64,000 nt of DNA. Origin: Candidatus Nitrospira nitrosa. Its GTDB lineage: Bacteria > Nitrospirota > Nitrospiria > Nitrospirales > Nitrospiraceae. The translations under genes were made by a program, and so were the position numbers. Position 1 is the first letter of the stretch, and every line of letters starts with the position of its first letter. The stretch spans positions 1 through 64,000 of the forward strand of contig NZ_CZQA01000015.1 of assembly GCF_001458735.1 (NCBI RefSeq), in the 5' to 3' direction. Under the pieces are notes generated by a model that had not been told where the DNA came from, did no database searches, and saw only the letters and a program-made list of their open reading frames with translations. Shown here in pieces: positions 29,019-36,475 of the stretch.

Positions 29019-29465
29019 GTGCTTTCGGTTTATGCGTGTGGAAGTCGGATGGCGCAACAAGATCAAGACTTCCTCGCCCCCAACGGGGGAGAGGGCAAGG
29101 GTGAGGGGGCCAGGAGTTCTGGGCATGCCAGAGGGCTTCGCCGAAGACAGACCGAGAGTGAGCGGGTGCTTTGGCAGCGGTTGCGTGACCGGCAACTCCA
29201 TCAGTCCAAATTTCGTCGACAGCATCCCATCGGTCCATACATCGTCGATTTCTGTTGTCCGGCCTACCGACTCGTGGTGGAGCTCGATGGCGGCTACCAT
29301 GCTGCGCAGATTCGTGCAGATGAGCGGCGAACAACCTTCCTCATGCAGCGTGGCTATCAGGTACTTCGGTTTTGGGATCACGATGTGCTAGCTAATCGTG
29401 AGGCTGTATTGCAGGCGATTGAACAGGCCTTGTCCCACCCTCTCCCTCTGAGAAGGAGAGGGTGA
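29019..29465 (+). CDS. DUF559 nuclease-like protein
   Basis: This 148-residue frame contains a DUF559 domain (about 40-140), distantly related to Vsr mismatch endonucleases of the PD-(D/E)XK fold. Visible motifs are ESERVLWQRLRDRQL, SKFRRQHPIGPYIVDFCC, VVELDGGYHAAQ (acidic residues of the active site) and RGYQVLRFWDHDV. The first 30 residues are low-complexity and come from a GC-rich repeat, so the true start is uncertain and may be downstream at a non-ATG codon. The stop also lies in such a repeat. Target DNA is unknown. It is usually an accessory gene and here lies inside the duplicated aroC end. Confidence 0.75.
   Translation: MLSVYACGSRMAQQDQDFLAPNGGEGKGEGARSSGHARGLRRRQTESERVLWQRLRDRQLHQSKFRRQHPIGPYIVDFCCPAYRLVVELDGGYHAAQIRADERRTTFLMQRGYQVLRFWDHDVLANREAVLQAIEQALSHPLPLRRRG
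29072..29109. repeat. GC-rich extragenic-type palindrome, left copy
   Basis: TCGCCCCCAACGGGGGAGAG followed by GGCAAGGGTGAGGGGG forms a CCCC/GGGG hairpin with a GGGTGAGGG tail. The same family flanks the other end of the DUF559 gene. Repeats of the type CCCTCTCCC-loop-GGGAGAGGGTGAGG are dispersed in many genomes. Confidence 0.6.
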
Positions 29466-29472
29466 GGAGAGG
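29434..29472. repeat. GC-rich extragenic-type palindrome, right copy
   Basis: CACCCTCTCC, a short CTCTGAGAA loop and GGAGAGGGTG form a near-perfect hairpin, followed by AGGAGAGGG. It overlaps the stop of the DUF559 gene and could also end its transcript. Related to the copy at 29072-29109. Confidence 0.65.
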
Positions 29473-29519
29473 GCAATTCACACGATTGCCCAAAGAGCCC
29501 AAGAGGGGAAAGGTGCCAA

Positions 29520-29822
29520 ATGGCACGGAAACGGGTGCTTGAGCCGATTCATCCAGGTGAGATCTTGTTCGAAGAGTTTATGAAGCCCATGGGCATCAGC
29601 ATCAACCGGTTGGCTCGGGATATCCAGGTATCTCCGGGACGGATCAGCTCCATTGTGAATGGAAAACGCGCCATCAGTGCCGATACGGCGCTTCGATTGG
29701 GCAAGTATTTAAGGACGTCGTCGGACCTCTGGATCGGACTCCAAGGGGAATTTGATTTACGAGTGACCAAACGCACAATCGGGCCTGAAATTGAGCGATG
29801 TATTCAGGCCTATGTCGCGTGA
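29520..29822 (+). CDS. higA: HigA-family antitoxin / XRE regulator
   Basis: This 100-residue protein has the HigA opening EPIHPGEILFEEFMKPMGIS, followed by a Cro/CI-type helix-turn-helix (INRLARDIQVSPGRISSIV) and ADTALRLGKYLRTSS. HigA normally neutralises the mRNA interferase HigB and represses their operon. No higB is upstream; the place is taken by the DUF559 gene, 54 bp away. AGAGGGGAAAGG precedes the ATG. It may be a solitary antitoxin left after loss of the toxin, or the partner of the DUF559 protein (speculative). Confidence 0.88.
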   Translation: MARKRVLEPIHPGEILFEEFMKPMGISINRLARDIQVSPGRISSIVNGKRAISADTALRLGKYLRTSSDLWIGLQGEFDLRVTKRTIGPEIERCIQAYVA

Positions 29823-29826
29823 CAAT

Positions 29827-29917
29827 GCCATGATGGCCCTTGTCCTCATGGACCATGCGCTGCTGCATTGGGCGCAGAACGCGGACGTAAACACCCCCCA
29901 CGCCAAGAATTCCTGGA
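29827..29917 (+). repeat. Direct repeat copy B, truncated aroC 3' end
   Basis: It reads [20 protein letters not shown] in one frame, the AroC C-terminal segment with one replacement, then diverges. No upstream part of aroC accompanies it. It begins right after the higA stop. It is either the original chromosomal 3' end displaced by an insertion, or a copied fragment. The following DNA to 30112 has no recognised gene. Confidence 0.75.
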
Positions 29918-30112
29918 TTGGTCAAACGGATGAACTCGTAAGACAAGCTGAAACCTGCATCGAGGGTCAATCCTTATCCTACCGAAGCGTAATAGCTTTG
30001 TGTGTATGAAACACTTCTGGTCAGTCCATATGGATGGTTTGGTGTCAGCAGGGGATTTGCTGAAAATATCTACTGGGTTAGCCAGTGAAACATTGAATTG
30101 TTCTACACCATT

Positions 30113-30715
30113 ATGATCCATGCCATTCCCGGTATGGGTGCTGACCGCCGCATGTATCCAATTCCATGGTCAAGTCTGCCTGAATTCTTCGCGCACGACT
30201 GGATGCCCTATGCGAATGAGCTGAGTCTGGCCGATGTGGCTCGGTCAATGTGTGAAGCAATGTCCATTGAGGACGGCGATATCCTTGTGGGTTCTTCTTT
30301 GGGAGGGATGGTTGCATGCGAGATAACAAAAATCAGAAGCATTCCGGTTCTATACTTGATTGGCAGTGCGGTACAAAAAGAGGAGATTAACGGACTTTTG
30401 GCTCTGCTTCATCCGCTTGCGAAGATTGCCCCGATCGAGTGGCTTCGATTTTTAGCAGGCAAGATCCCGATGGATGTCGCACAGATGTTCGCGGAGATTG
30501 AGCCTTCATTTATTCGGGCAATGTGTTCAGCCATTTTCCAATGGGACGGGCTTGGGGCTACAAACACAAAGGTCTTTCGAATCCACGGTAAACACGACAT
30601 TGTTATTCCTGTACCAATGCAGGCTGATCTATTACTTGATGGTGGGCACCTAATCTCAATGACGCATGCAGAGGAGTGTGTGACATTTATCATGACTAAC
30701 CAACGGATTGGCTAA
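30113..30715 (+). CDS. Small alpha/beta hydrolase
   Basis: This 200-residue protein begins MIHAIPGMGADRRMY, with an oxyanion-like HxxPGMG, and has the nucleophile elbow GSSLGG. A candidate acid is Asp in HGKHDIVIP and the base is His in DGGHLISM, in the correct order for the catalytic Ser-Asp-His triad. No signal peptide, so it is likely cytoplasmic. The ATG at 30113 fits family N termini better than the TTG at 30098. Substrate (ester, thioester or lactone) is unknown. It stands alone between the aroC duplication and convergent genes. Confidence 0.75.
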   Translation: MIHAIPGMGADRRMYPIPWSSLPEFFAHDWMPYANELSLADVARSMCEAMSIEDGDILVGSSLGGMVACEITKIRSIPVLYLIGSAVQKEEINGLLALLHPLAKIAPIEWLRFLAGKIPMDVAQMFAEIEPSFIRAMCSAIFQWDGLGATNTKVFRIHGKHDIVIPVPMQADLLLDGGHLISMTHAEECVTFIMTNQRIG

Positions 30716-30939
30716 TAAGGGTCTGTCATGTCTCACCATGTATGTGGAAGGATTGGAGTAAGGTGTGGATCACGCGGACATAAAGTCAAAATCCGATGTG
30801 CCTATGGTAGACCGGGACTCTTGTTAATCTCAAGGCAGACGCGCTGGATAGTGTTTCCTCCATAGGATAATCCAATAAGCTTTGTCTTGCTTTATTTCAC
30901 GGACAGACATCAAAGCAGACCTTCTAAGCTACGATGTCA

Positions 30940-31611
30940 CTACTGCGTCGCCTGGAGTTTGGCGAAGGCCTCACTGGCTGCGGTGACGATCTGTGCCGGC
31001 GCCTTGTCTGGACTCCCGGCATTGAATGGGGGCTGCGGGTCGTACTCAATGAGGAGTTGTGTGAGCTGAGCGGCATCGGCGCCGAATTCTTCGGCGACCA
31101 AGGTGAGTGCCATATCAATTCCGGATGAGACGCCGGCAGCCGTGAGGACCTTCCCCTGACGGACGACTCGCTCCTTGGTCGGGATCGCGCCGAATTGTTT
31201 CAGGGCATCAATGGCGAGCCAATGGGTCGTCGCTTGCAGGCCTTGAAGCACGCCAGCTGCGGCAAGGGCTAAGGCCCCGGTACAGACCGAAGTCGTCCAC
31301 TTGGTGGTCTTGTGCGCCTGCGTGATCCACTCGATGACTTTGGGATCGCCCATCACGGCTTGCGGATAGGGTGTGCCGGGGATGAGGAGAATATCGGGTC
31401 TGGGTGTCTCGTCCAGCGAGTAGTCAGCGGTGAGGCGAAGTTTGCCAAAATCCGTTCGTTTCACACCTCGCTGAGTTGCGACAAAGCGGACATCGGTCTT
31501 GAGCCCTGGTGCCTGAAGGACTTCGTAAGGGCCGATCGCGTCCAGCGCGGTCATGCCGTCGTACAATAAGATCGCAACTTGTAAGTTCTTTCCATCACTT
31601 GCCTGTTCCAT
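30940..31611 (-). CDS. DJ-1/PfpI family protein
   Basis: This 223-residue protein has a class I glutamine amidotransferase-like fold. Strand one is QVAILLYDGMTALDAIGPYEVL, and the nucleophile Cys is in SVCTGALALAAAG. This branch includes isonitrile hydratases and the N-terminal domains of AraC-like regulators; no HTH domain is present here. AAGGAGAGGGCA directly precedes the ATG at 31611; in-frame codons further upstream (to 31638) would place the RBS within the gene. It may act as a hydratase or glyoxalase. It is 30 bp after the DUF190 gene on the same strand, suggesting one transcript with crcB. Confidence 0.8.
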   Translation of the reverse strand: MEQASDGKNLQVAILLYDGMTALDAIGPYEVLQAPGLKTDVRFVATQRGVKRTDFGKLRLTADYSLDETPRPDILLIPGTPYPQAVMGDPKVIEWITQAHKTTKWTTSVCTGALALAAAGVLQGLQATTHWLAIDALKQFGAIPTKERVVRQGKVLTAAGVSSGIDMALTLVAEEFGADAAQLTQLLIEYDPQPPFNAGSPDKAPAQIVTAASEAFAKLQATQ

Positions 31612-31641
31612 TGCCCTCTCCTTATATTTCATGGACACCCA

Positions 31642-31983
31642 TTACTTGGTCTGTCCTTGAATAGAGCGTATTTCGATCATCTGCACCGTGGTGAAGAGGT
31701 CTGTCGAGACCTGTGGTTCGAGGAAGGCGAGGAACTCTTCGACTTTGTCGCGCGTATCGATAATCTCAATGGTGATGGGGAGATTCTCAGCCAACCGTTC
31801 AATCTTGAAGGTGTGGATCACACGGGTGTGGGGCCCGAATCCCATGAGCCCTCGGTAGACGGTAGCGCCTGCTAGTTGCCGGGCATGGGCTTGAGCGACG
31901 ATCCATTCATAAAGCGGCCGCCCGTTGTGTTTGTCCGCTTCCCCTGCGTAGATTCTCAGAACACAACCGTTTTCAATAGGCAT
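31642..31983 (-). CDS. DUF190 protein, CrcB-associated
   Basis: This 113-residue protein matches DUF190 (VLRIYAGEADKHNGRPLYEW, then GATVYRGLMGFG and PITIEIIDTRDKVEEFL). The family has a PII-like ferredoxin fold and is often encoded beside crcB. A role in regulating or assisting fluoride export is inferred from that linkage. It begins three bases after the crcB stop, so the two are co-translated. Confidence 0.85.
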   Translation of the reverse strand: MPIENGCVLRIYAGEADKHNGRPLYEWIVAQAHARQLAGATVYRGLMGFGPHTRVIHTFKIERLAENLPITIEIIDTRDKVEEFLAFLEPQVSTDLFTTVQMIEIRSIQGQTK

Positions 31984-31986
31984 CGG

Positions 31987-32499
31987 TCATTTCCATAACA
32001 GATAGGCCGTGGAGTAGCCGAGCCAGACGGCGCCAAGGCCCAGGACCGTATGGCCGATGATGTTGCCGCAGGCGAGCCACAGTTCTCCATCACGTAAGAG
32101 GTTCATCGTTTCGTTCCCAAACGCTGAAAACGTGGTGAACCCACCAAGCAGCCCGACTATCAGAAAGGCTCGAGTTTCCCCAGTGATCACACCTCGTTGA
32201 TCAGCCAGTTCCGCAAGGAAGCCGACCAGTGCGCAGCCGAGAATATTGACTGCCAGGGTGCCGAACGGGAATTGAATGCTCTTGCTCAATTGTTGAGCAT
32301 AGCCGCTCACCAGATAGCGAAGGATCGAGCCGATGAACCCTCCGGTGCCGATGAGGAAAAGCGTTCGCAGAATATGACTCTCTGTAAAGGTCCACTCGAT
32401 TGACGCCTCATTGTACTGAAGTGCTTCAGTCGAGTCACGTGAACAGGTGAGAGCGAGTAGAGGGAGAATTGTTGATCTACGTTGTTTGTCGTCCCTCAT
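31987..32499 (-). CDS. crcB: CrcB/Fluc fluoride channel
   Basis: Four hydrophobic helices and the family motifs GGFIGSILRYLVSG, FPFGTLAVNILGCALVGF and GGFTTFSAFGNE identify a Fluc-type fluoride-specific channel, which works as an antiparallel dimer in the inner membrane. Homologues start near the residue pair just before LRTLFLIGTGG (about position 32373), where only ATT and CTG codons are available. The ATG at 32499 adds about 42 residues of unrelated sequence. The true start is uncertain: a non-standard start codon or a sequence error are both possible. I looked for a fluoride riboswitch upstream and did not find one. Confidence 0.87.
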   Translation of the reverse strand: MRDDKQRRSTILPLLALTCSRDSTEALQYNEASIEWTFTESHILRTLFLIGTGGFIGSILRYLVSGYAQQLSKSIQFPFGTLAVNILGCALVGFLAELADQRGVITGETRAFLIVGLLGGFTTFSAFGNETMNLLRDGELWLACGNIIGHTVLGLGAVWLGYSTAYLLWK

Positions 32500-32552
32500 G
32501 AACTTATTCTAATGCTCAGCGGTAAGTTATTGCGTCCTGTGGTGCCATGGTG

Positions 32553-32568
32553 GTAACGTATGAGTTAC
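32553..32568. promoter_or_regulatory. Candidate operator/promoter of toxin-antitoxin pair
   Basis: The palindrome GTAAC-N6-GTTAC ends eight bases before the toxin ATG. It overlaps TACTAT (32566-32571), a possible -10 hexamer. Autorepression through such a site by the antitoxin is typical of type II systems. There is no good -35 match, so this is tentative. Confidence 0.35.
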
Positions 32569-32576
32569 TATAGAGT

Positions 32577-32915
32577 ATGTTGGATATCCGTATACTTGAA
32601 TATCTTGATCTGCAGGCTCGCTCACCGTTTTCTATTTGGTTTGAGGGGCTGAATGCTGAGGCGGCTGCTAAGGTAACAACAGCGCTCTATCAGATTACTA
32701 CTGGCAATTGGTCAAATGTAAAGGGTGTGGGGTCAGTTGTCTTTGAGCGAAAGATCCATGCGGGGCCTGGGTATCGAATCTATTTTGGTAAGGACGGTGC
32801 CCAACTCGTTATTCTATTGGGAGGCAGTACAAAGCAGAGACAGCAGCAGGCGATTAAGACGGCCATAGAGCGATGGGCAGACTACAAACGTCGTAAGAGT
32901 AGCAAGATAGGTTGA
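32577..32915 (+). CDS. HigB-type (Gp49/TIGR02683-like) toxin
   Basis: This 112-residue protein resembles the 'addiction module killer protein' branch of the RelE/HigB superfamily. Family traits are FSIWFEGLNAEAAAKV, TTGNWSNVKGVGSVVFERKI, HAGPGYRIYFGKDG and ILLGGSTKQRQQQAIKTA. These proteins cleave mRNA on the ribosome. It is followed after 16 bp by the antitoxin gene, the toxin-first order usual for HigBA. There is almost no room for a leader if the adjacent -10 is used, so translation could be from a very short leader. Confidence 0.85.
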   Translation: MLDIRILEYLDLQARSPFSIWFEGLNAEAAAKVTTALYQITTGNWSNVKGVGSVVFERKIHAGPGYRIYFGKDGAQLVILLGGSTKQRQQQAIKTAIERWADYKRRKSSKIG

Positions 32916-32931
32916 CGTTTAGGGAGGTAAC

Positions 32932-33252
32932 ATGGCATTGACGAGGGAATTTAGGCATACCGTAGTGGCCCGAGTACAACGTGATCCTCGATTTCGTGAA
33001 GTTCTATTTACTGAGGCGCTCAATGCATATTTTTCTGGAGATACGACTGTGGGAAAGGCAATGTTGCGGGATCTTGTCAATGCAACGGTCGGGTTCGAAG
33101 AACTAGCCATGACTCTGAAAAAACCCAGTAAGAGTTTACATCGGATGTTGGCACCTCGTGGTAATCCCAGCACGGACAATTTCTTTAGCATTGTCTGCGC
33201 CCTCCAGAAGAAGGCGCGTGTGAAATTACGTGTGACCGCAAAAGCGAGTTAA
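32932..33252 (+). CDS. HigA-like antitoxin
   Basis: This 106-residue protein is the putative partner of the toxin just upstream. It contains [20 protein letters not shown] and [15 protein letters not shown], then a helix-turn-helix-like [19 protein letters not shown], as in the addiction-module antidote family that pairs with TIGR02683-type toxins. AGGGAGG lies upstream of the ATG. It should bind and neutralise the toxin and repress the operon, possibly via the palindrome at 32553. Confidence 0.85.
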   Translation: MALTREFRHTVVARVQRDPRFREVLFTEALNAYFSGDTTVGKAMLRDLVNATVGFEELAMTLKKPSKSLHRMLAPRGNPSTDNFFSIVCALQKKARVKLRVTAKAS

Positions 33253-33256
33253 CCGA

Positions 33257-34546
33257 ATGCGTAACAGGCGAATGATCGACATCTATACCGATGGAGCGTG
33301 CAGTGGGAATCCTGGGCCTGGGGGCTGGGGTGTCTTGGTGCGTGACGGGAAGACGGAAACGGAATTCTCAGGTGGCGAGCCGGCGACGACAAACAACCGG
33401 ATGGAGTTGCTCGCCGTGATTGAGGCTTTACAGTCGTTTTCTCAGCCGGTGCAGGCCCGAGTCTACACCGATTCGCAGTATGTGCAAAAAGGCATCAGCG
33501 AATGGATTCATAGCTGGAAGCAGCGTGGGTGGAAGACTGCCGGCAAGGAGCCTGTCAAGAATGAGGATCTGTGGCGGAGGCTTGATACGTTGGCTGCCAG
33601 CCATACGCTCGAATGGCATTGGGTCAGGGGGCATAACGGGCACCCTGAGAATGAGCGGGTCGATGCGCTGGCCCGAGCCGGGCTTGAGCAGGCACGCCGA
33701 GGTAGGAAACCAGCCGATCGGTCAGCGGCGGTTCCTGTCGAACCGCCTCCTCCTTCAGCCAAGACGACGGCGATCGTCGAGATTCAGCATGCGACGGTCT
33801 ATCGAGGGGACACCTGTGTCTTCTCAGATTTTTCCTTTGCGCTCTATAAGGGTGAGCATGCGGCCATCCTTGGCCCGAATGGGGCAGGGAAATCCACGTT
33901 GCTCAAGTTGTTGTCGGGTGAAGTGCACGCGATGCCGAACGATGAGACGCGGTGGGCGCTTTTCGGCGACGAACAGTGGAATGTCTGGGATGTGCGTAAA
34001 CAGATCGGTATTGTGTCGCATGACCTGCAACGAGACTATTTGATCTGTGCTGAAGGGCTGAATGTGATCTTGTCAGGATTCTATGCGAGCAACGATACCT
34101 ATGCCTATCAAGAGTTCAGCAAGACACAGATGACCAGGGCGTATGAGGTGATGCAGGAATTGGGAGTGATGGACTTGTCTGGTCGCCGCTTCGGCCATAT
34201 GTCCACCGGGGAGCAGCGGCGGTTTCTATTAGGCCGAGCCCTCGTACATGATCCGCCGGTATTGGTGTTTGATGAGCCAACCAGCAGTCTTGATCTCAAG
34301 GCCTGCTTCCAATATCTCGATCTGCTGCGCGCCCAGATGGCCAAAGGAAAGACCGTTCTCCTTGTGACCCACCATCTTCATGAAATCCCACCGGAGATCG
34401 ACCGAGTCATCTTCCTCAAAGAGGGGAACATTGTTGCGGACGGTCCCAAGTCAAAATTACTGACCAGTGAGCAGGTCAGCCGACTCTTCGATAGTAAAAC
34501 CACGCTTTTGCAAGCCAATGGATGGTATCAGGCTCTGCCTGGGTAA
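33257..34546 (+). CDS. rnhA: Fused RNase HI and ABC-type ATPase
   Basis: This 429-residue protein combines two unrelated enzymes. Residues 1-148 are RNase HI with the full acidic set Asp12, Glu50, Asp72, Asp136 ([39 protein letters not shown]); it should cut RNA in RNA-DNA hybrids. A Pro/Ala-rich linker (150-170) leads to an ABC ATPase (172-429): Walker [10 protein letters not shown] (206-214), signature MSTGEQRR (315-322), Walker B VLVFDE (335-340) and H-loop THH. The ATPase lacks membrane segments and resembles ModF/YlmA-type soluble ABC proteins. The frame is open throughout the junction. ATG 33257 or 33272 could be the start; the RBS is weak. Each domain looks intact. Confidence 0.88.
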   Translation: MRNRRMIDIYTDGACSGNPGPGGWGVLVRDGKTETEFSGGEPATTNNRMELLAVIEALQSFSQPVQARVYTDSQYVQKGISEWIHSWKQRGWKTAGKEPVKNEDLWRRLDTLAASHTLEWHWVRGHNGHPENERVDALARAGLEQARRGRKPADRSAAVPVEPPPPSAKTTAIVEIQHATVYRGDTCVFSDFSFALYKGEHAAILGPNGAGKSTLLKLLSGEVHAMPNDETRWALFGDEQWNVWDVRKQIGIVSHDLQRDYLICAEGLNVILSGFYASNDTYAYQEFSKTQMTRAYEVMQELGVMDLSGRRFGHMSTGEQRRFLLGRALVHDPPVLVFDEPTSSLDLKACFQYLDLLRAQMAKGKTVLLVTHHLHEIPPEIDRVIFLKEGNIVADGPKSKLLTSEQVSRLFDSKTTLLQANGWYQALPG

Positions 34547-34647
34547 TACCGTACTCGCTTCTCTGGCAATGCCTCAAAACACCGTTTTTTGACGAAATTT
34601 TGTTCGAGAGCTAGGCTTCTGATGCTGATCTTTCTTGTAAACCAGGT

Positions 34648-35541
34648 ATGCATCAAGGCTTCTCGAAATTCACGTTGCGGCGGAACCTGACCTTTCTCCT
34701 TGTCATTTGTCACTTTTGTACAATGGCCTCTACCCTTCTTAGCCCCGCCTGGGCTGAGACCTGGGTCTGTCCCAGGCCAGGGCAAGCAGATCTGTATACG
34801 GACCGTGAATACCCGGGCTGTCGGCAGCTCGGGGACGGAAAGACGTATTCCCCGCTGACTGTATCCCCAGCGTCAAAGGCGCCGCCAAGCCGCAATCTTT
34901 CCCCATCGGTTGCGAATCCCGTCTCGTCAGAATTTTCACAGCAACCATCGGGGAGAAAGCCCTTGCCCTTCTCAGACGTCACATTGTCTTTGCCCCTCTT
35001 GAGTGTTGGGCAAGATCGGGTTGGTGTGATTACTGGTTCCTGGAGGGGGTATGTGGCGCAACTTGCCGTCGGGTACAAGGCTGATGGGAAGGGGCCGGAG
35101 ATTCTTGGAGACTCAAACTTGATGCTCGTCTCTGCCCTTTCTTTTCAGACAGCGGTCGCCGTTGCCACCAAGGCGGTGGGGTACGATCCTCGCTATCTCA
35201 CGGTCCGTATCTTGGTTCCGACGCGAATGGATGGGCCCAGTGCCGGCGGGATTTTTGCCGTGGGCATTGCGGCAGCCCTACTTGGTGATTCGATCCGCCC
35301 GGATATCTGTATGTCGGGGACAATCGAATCGGACGAGCAGATTCAAGCCGTGGGGCGACTCGTGGATAAGATGAATGCTTGTCGGGAACTGAGAAAGACC
35401 ACCATGATTGTGCCCGATGCGTTGGATAACAGTCACCTGAGCTTCACCGGGGCGGAGCGGTCCATTCAGGTGATCGAGGTGCATACACTCGGGGAGGCCT
35501 ATAGTGCCGCTACCGGGCAAGCTCTGCGTCACGTTCCGTAA
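34648..35541 (+). CDS. Secreted Lon-type (S16) protease domain protein
   Basis: The protein has 297 residues and starts with a signal peptide (about 1-36, LTFLLVICHF, cleavage after PAWA). A short Cys-containing segment (TWVCPRPGQADLYTD) resembles the DUF4124 type. The C-terminal half is the proteolytic domain of Lon without any ATPase: Ser198 in MDGPSAGG and Lys241 in VGRLVDKMNA. Their separation of 43 residues equals that of Ser679 and Lys722 in E. coli Lon. It should therefore be a Ser-Lys dyad protease acting in the periplasm without ATP. No substrate is evident. It is followed after 59 bp by another secreted protein gene. Confidence 0.8.
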   Translation: MHQGFSKFTLRRNLTFLLVICHFCTMASTLLSPAWAETWVCPRPGQADLYTDREYPGCRQLGDGKTYSPLTVSPASKAPPSRNLSPSVANPVSSEFSQQPSGRKPLPFSDVTLSLPLLSVGQDRVGVITGSWRGYVAQLAVGYKADGKGPEILGDSNLMLVSALSFQTAVAVATKAVGYDPRYLTVRILVPTRMDGPSAGGIFAVGIAAALLGDSIRPDICMSGTIESDEQIQAVGRLVDKMNACRELRKTTMIVPDALDNSHLSFTGAERSIQVIEVHTLGEAYSAATGQALRHVP

Positions 35542-35600
35542 AACTGTCACGATCCGGAATGCTTCATGAGCAGCATATTTCACAAAGAGGAGGCAACGTG

Positions 35601-35966
35601 ATGAACCCCACCATACGCGTGATGGCGGTGACGCTGATGGGCCTAGCCGGGCTGGTTTCCGTCGTACGAGCAGCGGATCCGGTCTCCATCAGCTCTCTGC
35701 AGGCCTATCCCGAAGCGTACAAGATGAAGGTTGTCCAGATCACGGGGATGGTCAGTGGCTATCAGATGCACCACTTCATTGGGAGCAACTCGAAGCTGGA
35801 GAAGTGTATTCAAAACTTTCTCGTTGATGACGGGAGCGGAATGATCGAGGCCAGCTATGCGGCGCTCTGTCAGATGGGGCCGGTCCTTCTCAAAGACGGC
35901 GATCAGGTCACGATCGAGGGGCATTATTTGGGGACGTTGGACGTGAAAGCGGTGCAGAAGTATTGA
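35601..35966 (+). CDS. Secreted small OB-fold-like protein
   Basis: This 121-residue protein has a signal peptide (1-25, LMGLAGLVSVVRA). The mature part begins ISSLQAYPEAYKMKVVQITG, which resembles the nucleotide-binding-like OB-folds in periplasmic proteins, and also parallels the segment HELLSTPESYQGKVVILGG of the Slp lipoprotein at 38640. Cys residues in LEKCIQNF and YAALCQ may form a disulfide. GAGGAGG lies upstream of GTG-ATG; the ATG at 35601 is taken as start. It is likely co-transcribed with the secreted Lon-like gene. Function is unknown. Confidence 0.72.
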   Translation: MNPTIRVMAVTLMGLAGLVSVVRAADPVSISSLQAYPEAYKMKVVQITGMVSGYQMHHFIGSNSKLEKCIQNFLVDDGSGMIEASYAALCQMGPVLLKDGDQVTIEGHYLGTLDVKAVQKY

Positions 35967-36079
35967 AAAATATCATGCCAGAATTCGTACTCCTGTCTCC
36001 TGCAGAAGATCAGCAATCAAATCTTGACAAACAATCCACTGACGCGATCATCTTTACTTGTTCAAGTCTTGAAACAATA

Positions 36080-36385
36080 CTAATCTCCAATAAATCTGAG
36101 ATAGAGGTGAGGTTTGGCTCGGCATTTTTCGGTGAGGGTTAGCAGCTTGGTTAGGAATTGTTTATCCTCGTTCGTTTTAGCGATATCAGCTATGCGATGT
36201 AGCTCTTCTATGAGCACTGGTATCTGAAGCCGATTGAAAATCGTGTTTCCGTACAGATCGATAAAGCGGAGGCAAGCATACGAACTATTCGTGGCTTGGG
36301 GAATTGCAAGGAAGAGAAAAGTATCTAGCAGCAATTCTCCTTCGGGGTTACCGCTTTCGTCTTCTAACTGAATCGTTATGCCCAT
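36080..36385 (-). CDS. Hypothetical protein
   Basis: This 101-residue protein is acidic at the N terminus (ITIQLEDESGNPEGE) and otherwise helical (RLQIPVLIEELHRIADIAK, LTKLLTLTEKC). It has no signal peptide or membrane helix. I recognise no family. The length, composition and lack of a better frame support a real gene, although the RBS is poor. It might be an immunity- or regulator-like cytosolic protein; nothing in the context decides. Confidence 0.5.
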   Translation of the reverse strand: MGITIQLEDESGNPEGELLLDTFLFLAIPQATNSSYACLRFIDLYGNTIFNRLQIPVLIEELHRIADIAKTNEDKQFLTKLLTLTEKCRAKPHLYLRFIGD

Positions 36386-36475
36386 AGACCGTCTGTCATC
36401 TTTACCTACGGCTTTACCACTTCAGCATCAGAGTATGAAGCTCAAACGTTAAGGGAAATCGGGCAACAAGTTCAG

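Noticed and set aside
29049-29391. Alternative frame within the DUF559 gene
   Set aside because: The DUF559 motifs are only in the other frame; this frame has no recognisable domain.
32400-32576. Fluoride riboswitch upstream of crcB
   Set aside because: I looked for the conserved pseudoknot and the AUAAAC-like core on the minus strand and found neither; only a small hairpin around the CTGAAGCACTTCAG text is present.
36015-36050. TTGACA-containing promoter candidate
   Set aside because: No suitable -10 at the right spacing and no plus-strand gene follows.
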